Assembly: GCA_002189035.1 (NCBI GenBank)
Contig: NEEC01000010.1
Span: forward strand, 2,170,001-2,234,000
DNA length: 64,000 nt
Origin: Utricularia gibba
Taxonomy: Eukaryota > Streptophyta > Magnoliopsida > Lamiales > Lentibulariaceae
Direction of reading: 5' to 3'
The position numbers were made by a program, and so were the translations under genes. Every line of letters starts with the position of its first letter. Positions within the stretch are counted from its first letter, which is position 1. The notes below the pieces were generated by a model, which did no database searches, had not been told where the DNA came from, and worked only from the letters and a program-made list of their open reading frames with translations. Below, piece after piece: positions 50,954 to 63,185 of this stretch.

Positions 50954-53900
50954 ATGAAACTACCGATAGATAGCATGCCTCAATCCCGCAAAGCTTCAGG
51001 CCGTTTCTCCTTCTTTGGTCTTGCCTCCACATCCTCCGCGTCACGCCGTAGTAATGCAGATGTTGGACTTCCACAACTCAAATTGGAAGCTGATAAGAAA
51101 GTCCACAGACCATCTGAACCGATTACCATCAGCATTGTGATTCAAAACAATGCAAATCAGTACTCACTTTTGATTGAAAAGCTGAGCTTTGAATTTAGGG
51201 GAGTGGAGAAATTGGATAGTCAGTGGTTCAGTAGTTCTATTCCTACCCTCGAATCTAAGCAGGGTCGAGGTATCTCTTTTTTTCTTTGTTTCCTATATTA
51301 TTTTCATTTTTCTTATTTAAAATCTTTATTTATTTTGAGTGTAATGTCAATGAGGCATAACATTCTTTCAGAAAAAGTTAGTATTTTTAAATCTTACTGC
51401 AATAGAATATGTAACATTAGCTTCTTGCTGGAGAAAATAATTGTAAATGGCCCCCGAAGATAATCTCCAACCTTGATGTTATATGTAAGCATTTGGTTAT
51501 CCTTTTCTGGATGAAGATTTTGAGAATCTAACTGGTGACAAATAGGCGAGCTCTTGACTGCGTTAGCTTTCTGGATTCGAAAATGCTCTTTCTTATGGTT
51601 ATCTTGACCACAGTGACACAGCAATGGCTTGAGCTCCTATTAGTTGTTTCTTTCTTTTTTTAATTTTTTTTAGCGATTCCTTTTAATTAATCTTTCACAT
51701 CAGGGGAATATGTGTTCATTGATTGCTCGACTCCTACCATCATATCAAATCAAATTCTACCTAGCAGGGCATCAAGAACATGTAAGTCCAATGAGTGATG
51801 GAGATCTGTTTTAGTTTCACGGATTGCATACCTGTGGCACGTAATTTTTTAGTGGCCCTTTAATTCTTACTCATCATGCTGTTTTGATGGGAATTTCTTA
51901 CTGCGCTTCAACAAGTTGTGTGATTTGTAGTTTGAATGAATTTGCAGCATAAAATATCTTTAACATTGGTTGTTGTAGATGTGATACGAGCTATTCTACC
52001 TGATACAATCCCCCTTCTTACAAGGGCACAACCATTCGATATCTCTACTATAGTAGGTCAATCCTATCTGGTCAATACCTTGTTTTAGAAAATGGAAACC
52101 CCAGTCAAGATTCAATGAGAGAATCATTTGAAGTGGTTAGTTCATGCCTCCTATGTTCCTCTCGCTTCTTGATTTTCCTTATTGATTTTGCCTGTGTTCA
52201 TGCTTACCATCCGTATCCTCATATTATCAACCTCACAACATTTCAGGAAGCACGTTTACCATTGCAAATATGGTCCAATTTTCAGAATGATGAAGGCCAC
52301 ACTGATGGTACTGTTTACTCCCATGTCTCTTGTGTTTGTGCCTAAAATCATTTCCTTGATCAACATTTATTCTTGACCGTGTGAGCGCTTCATACAACGG
52401 ATGGGATTTTCTACCTTCATAGCTAGCTTTTTACAAAATTATATGAATGCAGATTGATCTTAATATTTTTGTTTGGTTACTTTTATTGATGATTCTGTTT
52501 ATGAAATCTTTCATTTGCGATGGTTCCAAAAATTATGGATGATTATGTCCGTTGTCCTCTTTTCAACATTTTTCTCATTTTTTCTTTATTAGGAATTGTC
52601 CCCCTTACCCCTATTGTCTTGGATGCGTACTGGAAAGAAGGTGACGCTGATTCTGAATGGGTAAGGCAATTACAATTACTATTACATTCCATCTTAGATG
52701 GAGCAGTCTATAACCCTGGAGGATGAGAAGGCATGGCAACCAAAACCTTTAAACCCTCTGATGAATCTGATTCTCCTCTCTTTGTAGTTCAAACTGAATG
52801 AGGCTTATGAAGGAGCCGAGGAAGGGTACGAAAGTTCACATGATGAGATCTCATCAGTTTCTTCCTACAACCCTTCAAAGGATGACCTAAATAGGGCATT
52901 TGGAAGTTCCCTGTCGTTACAATCATTTAATGCAAGGTCTTCAACTGGAGGTTTATATGTAGAAGGCCGGGGTAGTGTAGCTCTTCCCCGACTGTCCGTG
53001 ACTGAGATCCTGGATGATTCTGGTGCAGGTGAACTGTAACTTTGGCTTCAATGTCTGATTTACTTGGAGCCATCTGAAGCAATTGCAAATTTCTTCTGAT
53101 TATCTTCTTTTCTTCTTGCTTCTTCCAGATAAGGCTGCCAATATAATTCTCGCAAGTCAACCCTTGAAAGAATATAAGAAAAGCCCATTTGCTGAAGATG
53201 ACTCAAGATATCCCCCGCCTTCAGAATCTGTTTCCTCCGGAACATGTAATTTTGTTCTTACAGTCTCACGTATTTCGTTGCTTCCATTGATTCATATTAA
53301 TTTTCGTTCAGTATTTCTTCAGCAGAAGTCATTGCTCGAGGAAGATCGTACAATATCAGGCTTGATAATCGGGTACTTTTGAGGTTTACCCCTAAAAATC
53401 CAGATTCCACATACTATTTCAGTGATACGGTAAAGCTTCATAATACATTACCATTTGCTGAAGTCATTGCTCTACCTGATTCAGTCTAATTCCACTTTTC
53501 ATAGATAGGTGGAACCTTGACCTTTTTCCATGAAGAAGGGGCTAGGCAGTGTCTTGAGGTACAGTTCATGCAACCTATATTTGAATAATTCTTTTTTGAA
53601 TATCAGGGAGTTGATGAGGTTCTTGGTTCTGTTAGATGTTTATAACATTGGAGTCAAAGGAGATTATAAACAGGCAATTTGTTCATCCATCTCGAAGGCA
53701 TTCTCCAATTATTACAAAGGTTTTTACAATTTGTTCTCTCTATCACTCATTTACGAGTTACATGTTGATGTCGTTGCTTTTCACAACAGATTACCATTTT
53801 TTATTTACGTGATATTCGAGATGTAAAACACAAATATCCTGATTCTCCAATAATTTGAACAAGTAGCTCAGGCTGCTAGCGAGTATTAAAATATTTTTCT

Positions 53901-54515
53901 TTTAGTAGCTTTTTTCTTGGGGTTTGCCTAAAAATTCCTGTTAAAATGAACTAATATCCAACTTCAAGATTCCTTTTTTAAGCCGTGTACAGGATGGAGC
54001 ATTGAAAATTTGGATTCCTCAAAAGCAATAGTACTTCGCTAACTTGCACCTTTCTGATCGTAGGTTTATAGTGATCACCACGAGATTGTGGCGGATTTAC
54101 TGCAAACTAGCTTCATATTTTCCATTCCAATGGATGGGCCTACGACATTTTCAACCCGCTATGTTGCTGTGGAGTGGTCTCTTAGGTTTGAGTTCGTGAC
54201 AACCCCAAAGAATGTAAAGAGTTCAAGGTAAGTTGTGATGCTTTTCCATGGGTCCTGTTGGAACTATTTTCATTGCAACTCCTCGAAACTTTTGTCTTTG
54301 GCATGTATCCCTTCTTCAAAGTTGCTTGGGTCTCCTCCATTGTTTGAACCTTCTTCTGATTCGTGTGTGATGCCGTGATGACCACTTGCAGGATGGAGCA
54401 CCCTCTGCTAACAGAAGGGAGGGACAGGAGCGAGTGGGTTCTCCCGATCACCGTCCACGCACCCTCTACAGTGAAAGGAGCGGCGCAAGCCCGGAACAGA
54501 CGGTTGTTTTTGTAG
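50954..54515 (+). CDS. RGP1 family protein (partner of RIC1, Rab6/Ypt6 exchange factor), one frameshift
   Basis: In yeast and animals Rgp1 joins Ric1 to form the exchange factor for Ypt6/Rab6 at the Golgi; the fold is arrestin-like. First ATG at 50954 (MKLPIDSMPQSRKASGRF); an alternative ATG is at 50975. Exons carry LSFEFRGVEKLDSQWF, EYVFIDCSTPTIISNQIL, VIRAILPDTIP near 51980, GIVPLTPIVLDAYWKEGDAD near 52590, EGYESSHDEISSVSSYNPSK near 52830, LLRFTPKNPDSTYYFSD near 53380, GGTLTFFHEEGARQCLE, ITLESKEIINRQFVHPSRRH, DHHEIVADLLQTSFIFSIPM and EHPLLTEGRDRSEWVLPITV, ending NRRLFL at 54515. In the exon from about 51980 to 52137 the family frame (IRYLYYSRSILSGQYLVLEN) is reached only if the C run at 52010-52014 has one more C; as written the exon reads to a TAG. 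Confidence 0.88.
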
Positions 54516-56447
54516 TGGCAACAGCAGAGCTTCCTTCTCCCCGGACCATCCAATCCCCTGCTAGTGAATGCCTTGTCTCTCATTGAAGTCTGTTTGCATG
54601 CTTTCTTCTCACCTTCCACTGTCGAGTCACACGTTTTCATAGTATCTGTTTCAACCTAAAATCGCATATTCCTTTTTCAGTGATGCCCATTACAAGATGC
54701 GCTGGTTCCCTCTTTTTCTTTCTTTTTTTTTTTTTTTTTGTTGGTAGAACATATCCTGGAACCGACTTCCCAAAATGCCCCTCTCTAAGATAAGGATTAG
54801 TGTTGGGTGACAACACTAATCAAGATATCCTCTGGAATATTATAATTTTGAATAAAAATTGAGTATAAGTTCCATAATAAAGATTTTCCAATACAATATG
54901 CTTCTCTCTGTTAAGATATGTAATTATTTGGACTATATTTTAATCATTCATTTTTTAAAAAAAATATGTTTTGAGGTATTTTTATAAAAAAAAAAAACAA
55001 AAAATAGTTAACTCAAATAACGAATTTATATTTTAAAAGAATTTAAACTTAATGCAATCTCAAATTTTTATATATAATATTTGATGGCCTTATGTTTATA
55101 AAAATATTTTGTTAAAAATGGAAATAATATTAAGAGTGGGTGTGCTGGCTGTACCATGTTTTTGGTTTTCTTAATCATCGTTCAAGTGGCAGGAAGGAGA
55201 ATGGTGGAGAGGAGGTGATAAGATCAGAGACAATGGCCCCATCAATCAAAATCTTTCCTTTTCCTCTGCGTAGGCGCAACAGCGGCAACTCTTCTCGGTT
55301 GGTCTCGATCTTCAGGCACGTTTTGATCCTATAACCGCACAAGGATTGCCTGTCATCCCGGTATTGAGTTGGCTTGCTTTCGTTTTCTTGAACCTATAGA
55401 GACGGAACCCAAATCAAAAACCAAAACCACAGCCACCCATTACAGCCTTTGAGTTAATTTTCAATTTCTTTTCACTCTCATCTGAGCCCTCATGCGAGTT
55501 ACTGAAACTTTCAAGCCTGTGAGCCCAAGCGGAAACTAACCAATGGATCGAGTGATTGAGGCGACCGTTTCCGGTCGGTTACGTCGTATTTTTGTGAGAA
55601 GCAACGCCTTATCGGGAAGATCTGAAATGGGCTATGTCTTGTAGGCTGGAAAGTGTTTTTGTTGTCTTCGACCCCTCGTTTTGGTTTGGATATTAAGTTG
55701 AGCGAAGGTAATTTTCTTGAGCATCTCAAAATGATGTTTTTCTGCTTTATAGTTTGACTGGCCGGCCTGTGTGGGATTTTTTTGGAGGTTTCAGAGATGG
55801 GGAAATGACGTTGGATTTTTTTTATTTTAACGTTTTTACTTGGCCAAGATTCACTTCTTGCTGGTTCCGTATACAAGTAAAGGGGCTCCATTTACTTTGT
55901 AGATGAGGATATCTCGATTGTTGCAGTTCTTTTAAGTAGATACTAGATAGATTTTGCTTATTTGGTTCTTCCACATCATGTTCTTGCTAATTTGAGCCCT
56001 CGAGTAAAATTTTCATAAAATGTTGACGCCTGCTTCTTCCCAGAATTGATTTTTAATCGATTCTTGAGTTCTTATGAACTGAAAGGCAAGAATGCTGGCA
56101 CATGCATGTAATTATGTAATTTACTGGAGCTCCTTTTAGAGATGAATTATTTCTTTAGTTAGGAGCACATTATCTTACTATTTGATTCATCCATGAATTT
56201 GGTTATTTCTTTTCTTTTTCCGTTCCCCTTTTTTTGTTTTCTGGATACGCGGAGAATGGTTTGTCTTTTCTGAGAGAATTCCATGTCTTTATTTCTCTTT
56301 CTTTTGACATGGAATTTTTGGTTCAGAAAATCCTAAATCAAAAGGAAACTGAATTGTACATTGGGATGTTTTCAGTTGCACTGTAGATTCACCCAAGATC
56401 GTTTCCAGGAAAAAAGGGGCTGCTATTGGAAAGTTGAACTCTTCACC
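54516..56447. other. intergenic region and leader of the RMR gene
   Basis: A T-rich run of about 20 bases lies near 54720-54740, then AT-rich spacer to about 55130. From about 55140 to 55900 composition is more balanced, with a small plus-strand open frame 55233-55334 (MAPSIKIFPFPLRRRNSGN) that I cannot assign and that may lie in an alternative 5' leader. A short upstream frame, MFSVAL then stop, sits near 56366, ahead of the RMR ATG at 56448. No supported gene. Confidence 0.45.
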
Positions 56448-58493
56448 ATGTTCAGTCTGTGGCTATTTTATGTATCCCTTTTCACATTAGCAACTTCATT
56501 CAAGGCCTCTGCTAATGTGGTCCTCGTTGGAAAAAACATTAATTTATCTTTCAGTGATATAGAAGCCAATTTTGGTTAGTGTTCTCGTTATTATTTTGTT
56601 CATTTTTCTCCCTGATGTAGTAATTTTGAAATATTTTCTGATTCATGTCTAGATTGTTGAAAGTACTTCATTACATCGCCAAACATGTCCTCTCTACATG
56701 CATTACTTCAAATTTCCCATTATATAGGAAGGCTTTTTGCATATGCAGTGATGAAAGATGCGGATTAAAATGGTCTTGTAATGCTTATAATCGCCAAAAA
56801 AAAACTGATGAAAGCTCCTCTCTTCGCAGCTCCAGTGACGAAAGGTTCTGGAATATGTGGAACAGTGCATTTGGCAGAACCTTTAGATGCATGCTCACCA
56901 CTTTCTAATAAAAATATTTTGAATACGAACATCTCAATATCCCCTTTCGTGTTGATTGTTAGAGGAGGATGCAGCTTTGAGGATAAAGTTCGAAATGCTC
57001 AAGTTGCAGGATTCAAAGCTGCTATTATCTACAACAACGAAAATGATGACCTGGTTGCAAGTAATATTCTTGTACTGTGAACTCTTTCAGATTTAGTTTT
57101 CTGTTGATTTTTATATGTAGAAACTTAAGAAACGTTTATCTTTATTTGTCCATGATTATTCTTGTCATAGCCTACGATCCTGATGTCTAGAAGCTTTGTT
57201 GTTGACTCTATAGATTTACATGGATTTGCATGATCTTAAAATAAGAGTGCTGCTATTTGAAATTAGGGAATGGAAGAAATTTAAAACCTATATTTTGGCT
57301 TCTATTCTACGTTAAATGTTTCAAGAAACCATGGTTTCAAGAGAATGCTGATTGCTTTAATTCTTTGTATGTCTATCTACTTAAAGGGTGCAATTGAAGT
57401 TCACATTTAAATGCAGTGGCTGGAAGTTCTGCTGGTGTTAGGATAAATGCTGTATTTGTTTCAAGAACTTGTGGCGAAACACTTGCAAAATATGCCCTCT
57501 CAGCAGATGCAGTGCTATGGATAGTCCCAACATTTGATAATTCTGCATGGTCTATTATGGCTATATCCTTCATTTCTTTACTGGCCATGTCTGCTGTTTT
57601 AGCCACGTGTTTCTTCGTGCGAAGACATAGAATAAGAAGAGAACAACCTCGAGCCTCGCATGTGCGAGAATTCCATGGGATGAGCCATCGCTTAGTGAAG
57701 GCCATGCCAAGTCTCAGATTTACAGCTGTTGTGGAGGATAAAAGCACCTCAAGAACGTGTGCTATATGCCTTGAGGATTATACAGTCGGGGAGAAGCTGA
57801 GAATTCTGCCATGCCTTCACAGTGAGCCTTCTTCACCTTTCCCAGTGCTCTTACATTTCCTAGTCTAACAAAGTTTCCTGTGTACCAGAATTCCACGCTG
57901 TATGTGTTGATGATTGGCTCACCTCATGGAGAACATTTTGTCCGGTTTGCAAGCACGATGCAAGAAGTAGAGATGGTGAACCAGCAGCATCAGAATCCAC
58001 CCCTTTGCTATGCTCCAGTGCAGCTTCTCTGTCTTCACTTCCATCTTCTGTTGCATCTTCAGCAACCCTCCGTATCAACCAGCCATCGCATCATTCCCGC
58101 TCTGTTTCGATCACCGGAGCATCTTACAGCCGCCACTCTGGTCACTCCCTTCATCCCTCTGCCTCTGCATCCAGCTTCAGGAACATGTCTTCTCAGAGAC
58201 TGAACAGTGCTTATCTAGCTTCACCTCAGTCCTTCGGCTATCCTTCCTCATCGCCACTGAACTCCAGCTCAAGATTCCTATCCCCGTATGCTCCGGGCGT
58301 CGGCAACGCATCATCCAGCTATGTAGCGTCCTCAAGCTACGTCCCAAATCCTCTGCATTACAGCGAGTCGGTCAGGACGAATCTTCTGCAGTACAGCGAG
58401 TCGGCCCGAACGAATCCTCTGCATTACAGCGAGTCCGCCCGGACGTTCTCGCCCTACACCTCGGCGCACTCGCTGCCGGGCTGCGAGGGCTGA
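56448..58493 (+). CDS. RMR: PA-domain, single transmembrane, RING-H2 receptor (vacuolar sorting type)
   Basis: Receptor-homology-transmembrane-RING protein; RMR proteins sort storage proteins to the protein storage vacuole and carry a RING-H2 ubiquitin-ligase type domain. ATG at 56448 opens a signal peptide ([18 protein letters not shown]). Exons 56448 to about 56574, 56830 to about 57054, 57416 to about 57821, and about 57889-58493. The PA domain spans [38 protein letters not shown] and [15 protein letters not shown] transmembrane segment follows ([20 protein letters not shown]), then the RING-H2: [33 protein letters not shown] and [16 protein letters not shown]. The cytosolic tail is Ser-rich and ends with three 11-residue repeats. 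All junctions keep frame. Confidence 0.94.
58347..58445 (+). repeat. three tandem 33-bp (11-aa) repeats in the RMR tail
   Basis: Copies at 58347-58379, 58380-58412 and 58413-58445, with unit [12 protein letters not shown]-like: [33 protein letters not shown]. Only a few base changes separate them, so the duplication is recent. It lies in the Ser-rich cytosolic tail after the RING domain. Confidence 0.93.
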
Positions 58494-59054
58494 AGGGATG
58501 ATGATGCTTGTGAATACAACAGAGCTTCCTTCCACTTCCAGTGTGCCGGAATGGGTTGTACTGGTGATGTGTTGCTGATGCTTCGTTCGTTTCCGTACGA
58601 GTTGGACTTGGTAGTTTGGAAGTGAGATTAGATTGTACTGTACTAGTTAATGACCTTTAATTTTTATAATTAAATCCTAATCTTTGTTTGATATAATTTT
58701 AAATTAATCATTAACTCGTGAGAGTGATGGAGCATCACTTTTTCGAAATCATTTTTTGAAAAATATTTAAAAATATTATTTAATCATTCATGGCTCAATG
58801 AGAATGATCATTGGAAACTAATTTCGAAATGATGTATTATGAACAGTAAAAATCATCACGATTTATAATATATCGTGTCATCGCAATTCTAACCTATACA
58901 GAAAGGTAAGACATCAGTAGCAAGAGTTTAAATTTAGACTAATTTTTGCTCAATTTATTTTTGTCTGTGTTCATGGGACATTCAAAAGTCCTACTAATTT
59001 TACTGTGTACAAGGTTATGTAGGTAGGTGGTTTTGGTCGTAAAGTAACAAGTGC
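58494..59054. other. convergent intergenic region
   Basis: Contains the RMR 3' UTR (to about 58680) and AT-rich spacer with a short dispersed repeat of TAAATTTTTAAT-like words; then the 3' UTR of the next minus-strand gene. No gene seen. Confidence 0.5.
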
Positions 59055-59599
59055 TTAGAAGCTCATGTCATGGATTTCTCTAACGAATGCTCTCTCCTCC
59101 ATCTTCAGCTGCTTGTAGAAATTCCCAATGAACATCTCAGCTCTCTGAAACAGTTCTTGGTCGCCGGCGCTGTCAAGCTTGTTATCATCACCATCATCCT
59201 CTTCATCTTCTTGCCTGCTCTCACAGTCTTCTACCATGACGATTCCCGGTGCTGGAGCAGATTTTCCCCCTCCAGTTGCATGAAAATGTCATCCCTTGAA
59301 CACTTACCCGTTCCCAACCCCATTTTGGTTTTGGGTCCTTGGGTCCCTTCTATTGGAGCATCGCTCTTGATATCACCATCACCAGCGCCAACATATGGTG
59401 CATCTTGATGATCTGCAGCATGTCCGCCATTGTCGTCTCCGAACCAAATGAAGGGTATGAGGCACGAGTCTACCCCGAGAGCCATGATGAGGAGGAAGTG
59501 GGAATTCTTGAATCTTGATGTTGGCACTACGTGTGTGAGGATGAGAAGCAGTGGCATCAGGAGACGCCTCAAAAGCTGGGTGAACTTCACCTTCTCCAT
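59055..59599 (-). CDS. DUF761-type protein with an N-terminal membrane-like segment, frame broken once
   Basis: Plant protein of unknown role. ATG at 59599-59597 (MEKVKFTQLLRRLLMPLLLI), with two hydrophobic stretches (LLRRLLMPLLLILTHVV and FLLIMALGVDSCLIPFIWF), then an Asp/Gly-rich middle. The C-terminal DUF761 motif is clear: QELFQRAEMFIGNFYKQLK, near 59070-59160. The two parts are in different frames. The switch lies near the C run (plus strand) at 59266-59270: one more base there joins them (IFMQLEGG then KSAPAPGIVMVED). A 56-nt GT..AG intron (GTAAGT near 59303 to CAG near 59258) would also restore the frame, but that is short for a plant intron, and introns are rare in this family. Function is not known to me. 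Confidence 0.7.
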
Positions 59600-60085
59600 G
59601 AGAACCGAATGCAATGAGAGCTGCTTTATATACTACAGATTCGCCAAGTAGTTTGTTTGTTTCTCTTTTCTCTTGATTTGGCCGAATTAGGCCATCCAGC
59701 AAATGGCAAAATCCATGGCCTTCAAACTCGTTTATTTCCCATCTCATTCAAGGCTTTCACGGCATCATAACCAGCCTCAGTTTCTTCTTTAAGCAAGTAG
59801 TTCAAACCAGTGTTTTGAAAAAGGCGTTCAGGTAACTGAGCGAACAAACTCACGAATCAGTCAGTTCATGGTTTCAGATTAGTGGAAGAGGAAACCCAAT
59901 ATATTATGTTACATAAGAAAATCTTGTTTTGGCATGTAAAAAAGCCCACAATATCAGGTTGGTTTTTAATACACTGACTTCCAAAATACTTGGTGCTTCA
60001 AAATACTTATCCTTAATGACGATGATGATCAACAAAAATAGAAGATCAAGATGGCAAAGACCTATAGGTTGACATATCCTTCATG
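59600..60085. other. intergenic region
   Basis: Holds the promoter and 5' UTR of the DUF761 gene and the 3' UTR of the next minus-strand gene. No coding signal or repeat of note. Confidence 0.5.
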
Positions 60086-61677
60086 CTATGCTGTGCTTCT
60101 TAAGAGAAGTGCAACTACAAACCCAAGCACCCCGCCCATTGCCACCTGTGGAAACAAAACAAAGGTTCGGTGTTTTACTAACTAGGCTTTCGTATGAACT
60201 CTACCATTTAGCAGAGGAAAGCATGGGTATAGGAGAAACCCGAAGATCAAAATATGTCTTTATATGCTGAGCAGCTATTCATTTTAACAGATATTCAGGT
60301 TTGGCTGACAAAGAGGTGTGTATTAACAATAATTGAAATACTAGGTGCTTGGGGAGATAGCATAATACACATCATTCTGACACCAGGCCTGAGAACATTT
60401 CCTTGGGAAAACACCAGTTCATATCAAATAACCAAAAGGGGTTATACTAGCATGCTTTTTTAACAATGAAAAAGGATTGAAGATGAAATATTTGACAAGC
60501 GTACCTGAAGTGGGGTGTGGCCAAGAGAATCACGAAGAGGCCTTACATGAGCAACGGGGTGCTCCGGTGGTAGTTCACAAACAATTTGGTTCAGCAACTG
60601 TATTAACAACCAATCCAAAAATAACGCTGGCTACAGAAAAAAAAAACATGGGGTACATGAAGGATCCTGTTTACATGAGACCTCACCTCAGCTTGACGAC
60701 CAGCATGGAGTCTGATGCCGGTAGCATCATACATTACCTGCGGTTCTCACAGTCAGTTTTGTCAAATATAGTATGGAAGCATATGAAAAGACTATTGCCA
60801 TGTAACATGTTTTTCTATGAGAAAATTACCACGAACCCTCTACTCTTGTACAAATTGATTAAGTATTAAAAAACCCAAACATCAATGAAATCCTAATGGA
60901 GAAACAAAATAACACACGACACAAGAAGCACATGTGTTGTGACTAGAACTTAAGGAAACATCCTTGGTAGAAGCAAACTCGAAATGCTAAAGAATGGAGA
61001 GAACCTGGTTTAGAAAGTACGTACAATACATGCCAAGACAACAGAAATGGCAAATGGTGCTCCTCCAATTCCGTCGTCCAAGGCAATTGCCGTTGCAAGA
61101 GCTATAACAGTCGCAGAGTGTGAAGAAGGCATACCTCCTGAGCTGACCATCTTTCTAGAGTCCCATTTTTTATCCTTCACCCTGCAAGTCTAAGAGGGAT
61201 ACATCATACGATAAAGAGAAATGAACTCCCAACTGCAAAGACGAATATCGAAAGAAAACCATTTTCCGGTTAACAATCCACCATAGGTGTTGAAAAAATA
61301 AATAATAAAAAACAATCAAGTATCAACCTTCCCCTAGTGTCCACAAATCCATTCAATGCGAGGATATTCAACACATTAACTATTAACTTACTTCCAATTC
61401 ACCCACAATAATAAAAAACCAATCTTTATCGTAAATCACGCGAATGCAACGACATTAAACTACCGCTAAGCGCGCCCAGATACTCCACGAAACACATCAA
61501 TCAACATCAGACATTCCACTGGAACAAAAAAAATTCAAAATTGTACATAATAAATTACCAAGTCGTGAAAGGCTTCAGAAACTGCGCAATAGCACAGGCA
61601 AGCAAGGCGGAGACGAGAGGCAGATTCGCCGGGGCAACAGAAGCGCTGAGAGCCGCAGCCGCATCACCGCCGGCCAT
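60086..61677 (-). CDS. DUF212 membrane protein (acid phosphatase/vanadium haloperoxidase-related)
   Basis: Small multi-pass membrane protein distantly related to PAP2-type phosphatases and vanadium haloperoxidases; substrate not known. ATG at 61677-61675 (MAGGDAAAALSASVAPANLP), exon 1 ending in AIAQFLKPFTTW. The next exon (about 61030-61180) carries VKDKKWDSRKMVSSGGMPSS then HSATVIALATAIALDDG, with the GGMPSSHS motif. Further exons give MYDATGIRLHAGRQAE near 60695-60740, LNQIVCELPPEHPVAHVRPL then DSLGHTPLQ near 60507-60610, and the last VAMGGVLGFVVALLLRSTA ending at 60086. All introns are GT..AG and in frame. Expected family length. Confidence 0.92.
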
Positions 61678-63185
61678 CACCTCAAACCCAGATCCAATTC
61701 TCAAAAACCACAATCCCAAGAGGCCAAAAGAAGAGTCAAACTGGATCTCCGAATCAAATCTGCTGAAAGAAGAAAATCAAGAATTGAATAAACAATCGAA
61801 ACACAGAGCGGAGCCCTCGACGCCAAAATGATTAGTGTCAATTTCCCTGTCTGTATAAATAATGCCCTCCTGACCTGCCACAACATCTTCACGTGTTAGG
61901 GTAATATCGTCTTTTCTCATCACATTCCTCCGTCCCAACTTCACCCACCCCTTTGTCCGTGCAACAAAATATTATCACTTTAAAAACTTAGGATATTTCG
62001 AGGCGTATTTGGGAATATTTATAATCTTATATAATTAAATTCTATATTTTAAATATATTTTTTTATTTCAAGTGCATGCAATGTTTTGCCCATGTTGTTC
62101 ATGCCTACATAACTGCAACCTTTTTCCAGCGCTTTTCTTGAGTACCACTAGAAACTCCGATGAGACCACCGGCGGCACCGGAGACTGGAGGTGACGGTTT
62201 TTGCTTATTAAAGTTGAGAGCCGCTGCCTCTGCAATGAACAGATTTGTGTTCCACTGAGCCGGTGCTAACCAACCCTGTTGCAAAGAAGCGTCCGCCACC
62301 GGGTTTGCTGCCAAATGCCATGACGCGGTTCCTCCAACGAGCTACTCGAGGAATCACGGGGACTACACATCAGATCGAAGAAGACGAAGGGATGTTTCAG
62401 TCCTTCAATTCAGAATCATACCAAAGAAGGCGAGCATTGGGTGTGTTGAGCTTATTATGCGTTCTTTCATTGCACGCAGAAAACAAATCGGGGTGTTTTC
62501 ATTTCATGGAATTTTAGAATGTGATCTTTAGAAAAAATGATCCTACTTTTCAACAAACAATCAAGTTGTAGTCATATTTTGAGTGTTGCATATCAATTGA
62601 CGATTCAATCAACGTTGCATCAGGAAAACCCAACTCAACCATTGTAAGGTTGGAAATCCTATATGGCATCCTCGGCAGAAGTTCGTTGTGTGCTTCGAGC
62701 CTTCCCATGTCTCGTCGGAAGAGCAACAGAATTTCTTGAGTGCTGTGCTGTTGTTGTACAAGAACCCAGAAGCTATGCCGTTAACCTCTATTCACTTCCA
62801 AGTTCAAACAAGCATCTTTTTCATACAAATGGGAAGGTGAACTTTGAGACTAAGAAATAAGATGGAACAAGGAAACTAGCACTAGGCTTCGCATTGATGA
62901 GCCGTGCAACAGATTCAGCTATGCCCTGGGGATACTTTGTTCGAGAACGCACGCTCTATCAAGTATAGATAAGCTCGTACTTGAAATTTTCAATGGGATT
63001 GTCTGGAAAACTTGAAATGACTGACTGTTCATTAAGCAACTGAAACAGAAAGTTTTAGTAGCATTCCCTTGCCTGGCCCTGCAAGCATTCTCGACGGTGG
63101 CTTGATTGATCGATCGATCTCACGAATTGAATGGTTTCTGCAACTTCGCAAGCCTAAGCAGAATTACAAATAAGCTGGGCCATGT
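61678..63185. other. intergenic region between the DUF212 and ABI4-like genes
   Basis: About 61678-61920 is probably promoter and 5' UTR of the DUF212 gene; 61960-62090 is AT-rich. 62100-62480 is a GC-richer patch with open frames on both strands, treated as a separate uncertain entry. 62530-63180 has no convincing open frame and is probably 3' flank of the ABI4-like gene. A CGATCGATCGATC run lies near 63107-63120. Confidence 0.45.
62105..62360 (-). other. possible coding fragment, unidentified
   Basis: An open frame on the minus strand of about 80 codons reads SWHLAANPVADASLQQGWL, then FIAEAAALNFNKQK, SGAAGGLIGVSSGT and KRWKKVAVM, stop at 62105. It lacks an ATG (upstream it meets a stop near 62340), so if real it is an exon of a larger gene or a relic. 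The opposite strand is also open, and a third frame has a short ATG-started peptide (MAFGSKPGGG). I cannot assign a family. Confidence 0.25.

Noticed and set aside
54720-54740. Poly-T tract that might mark the tail of a reversed retroelement
   Set aside because: No target-site duplication or element body found next to it.
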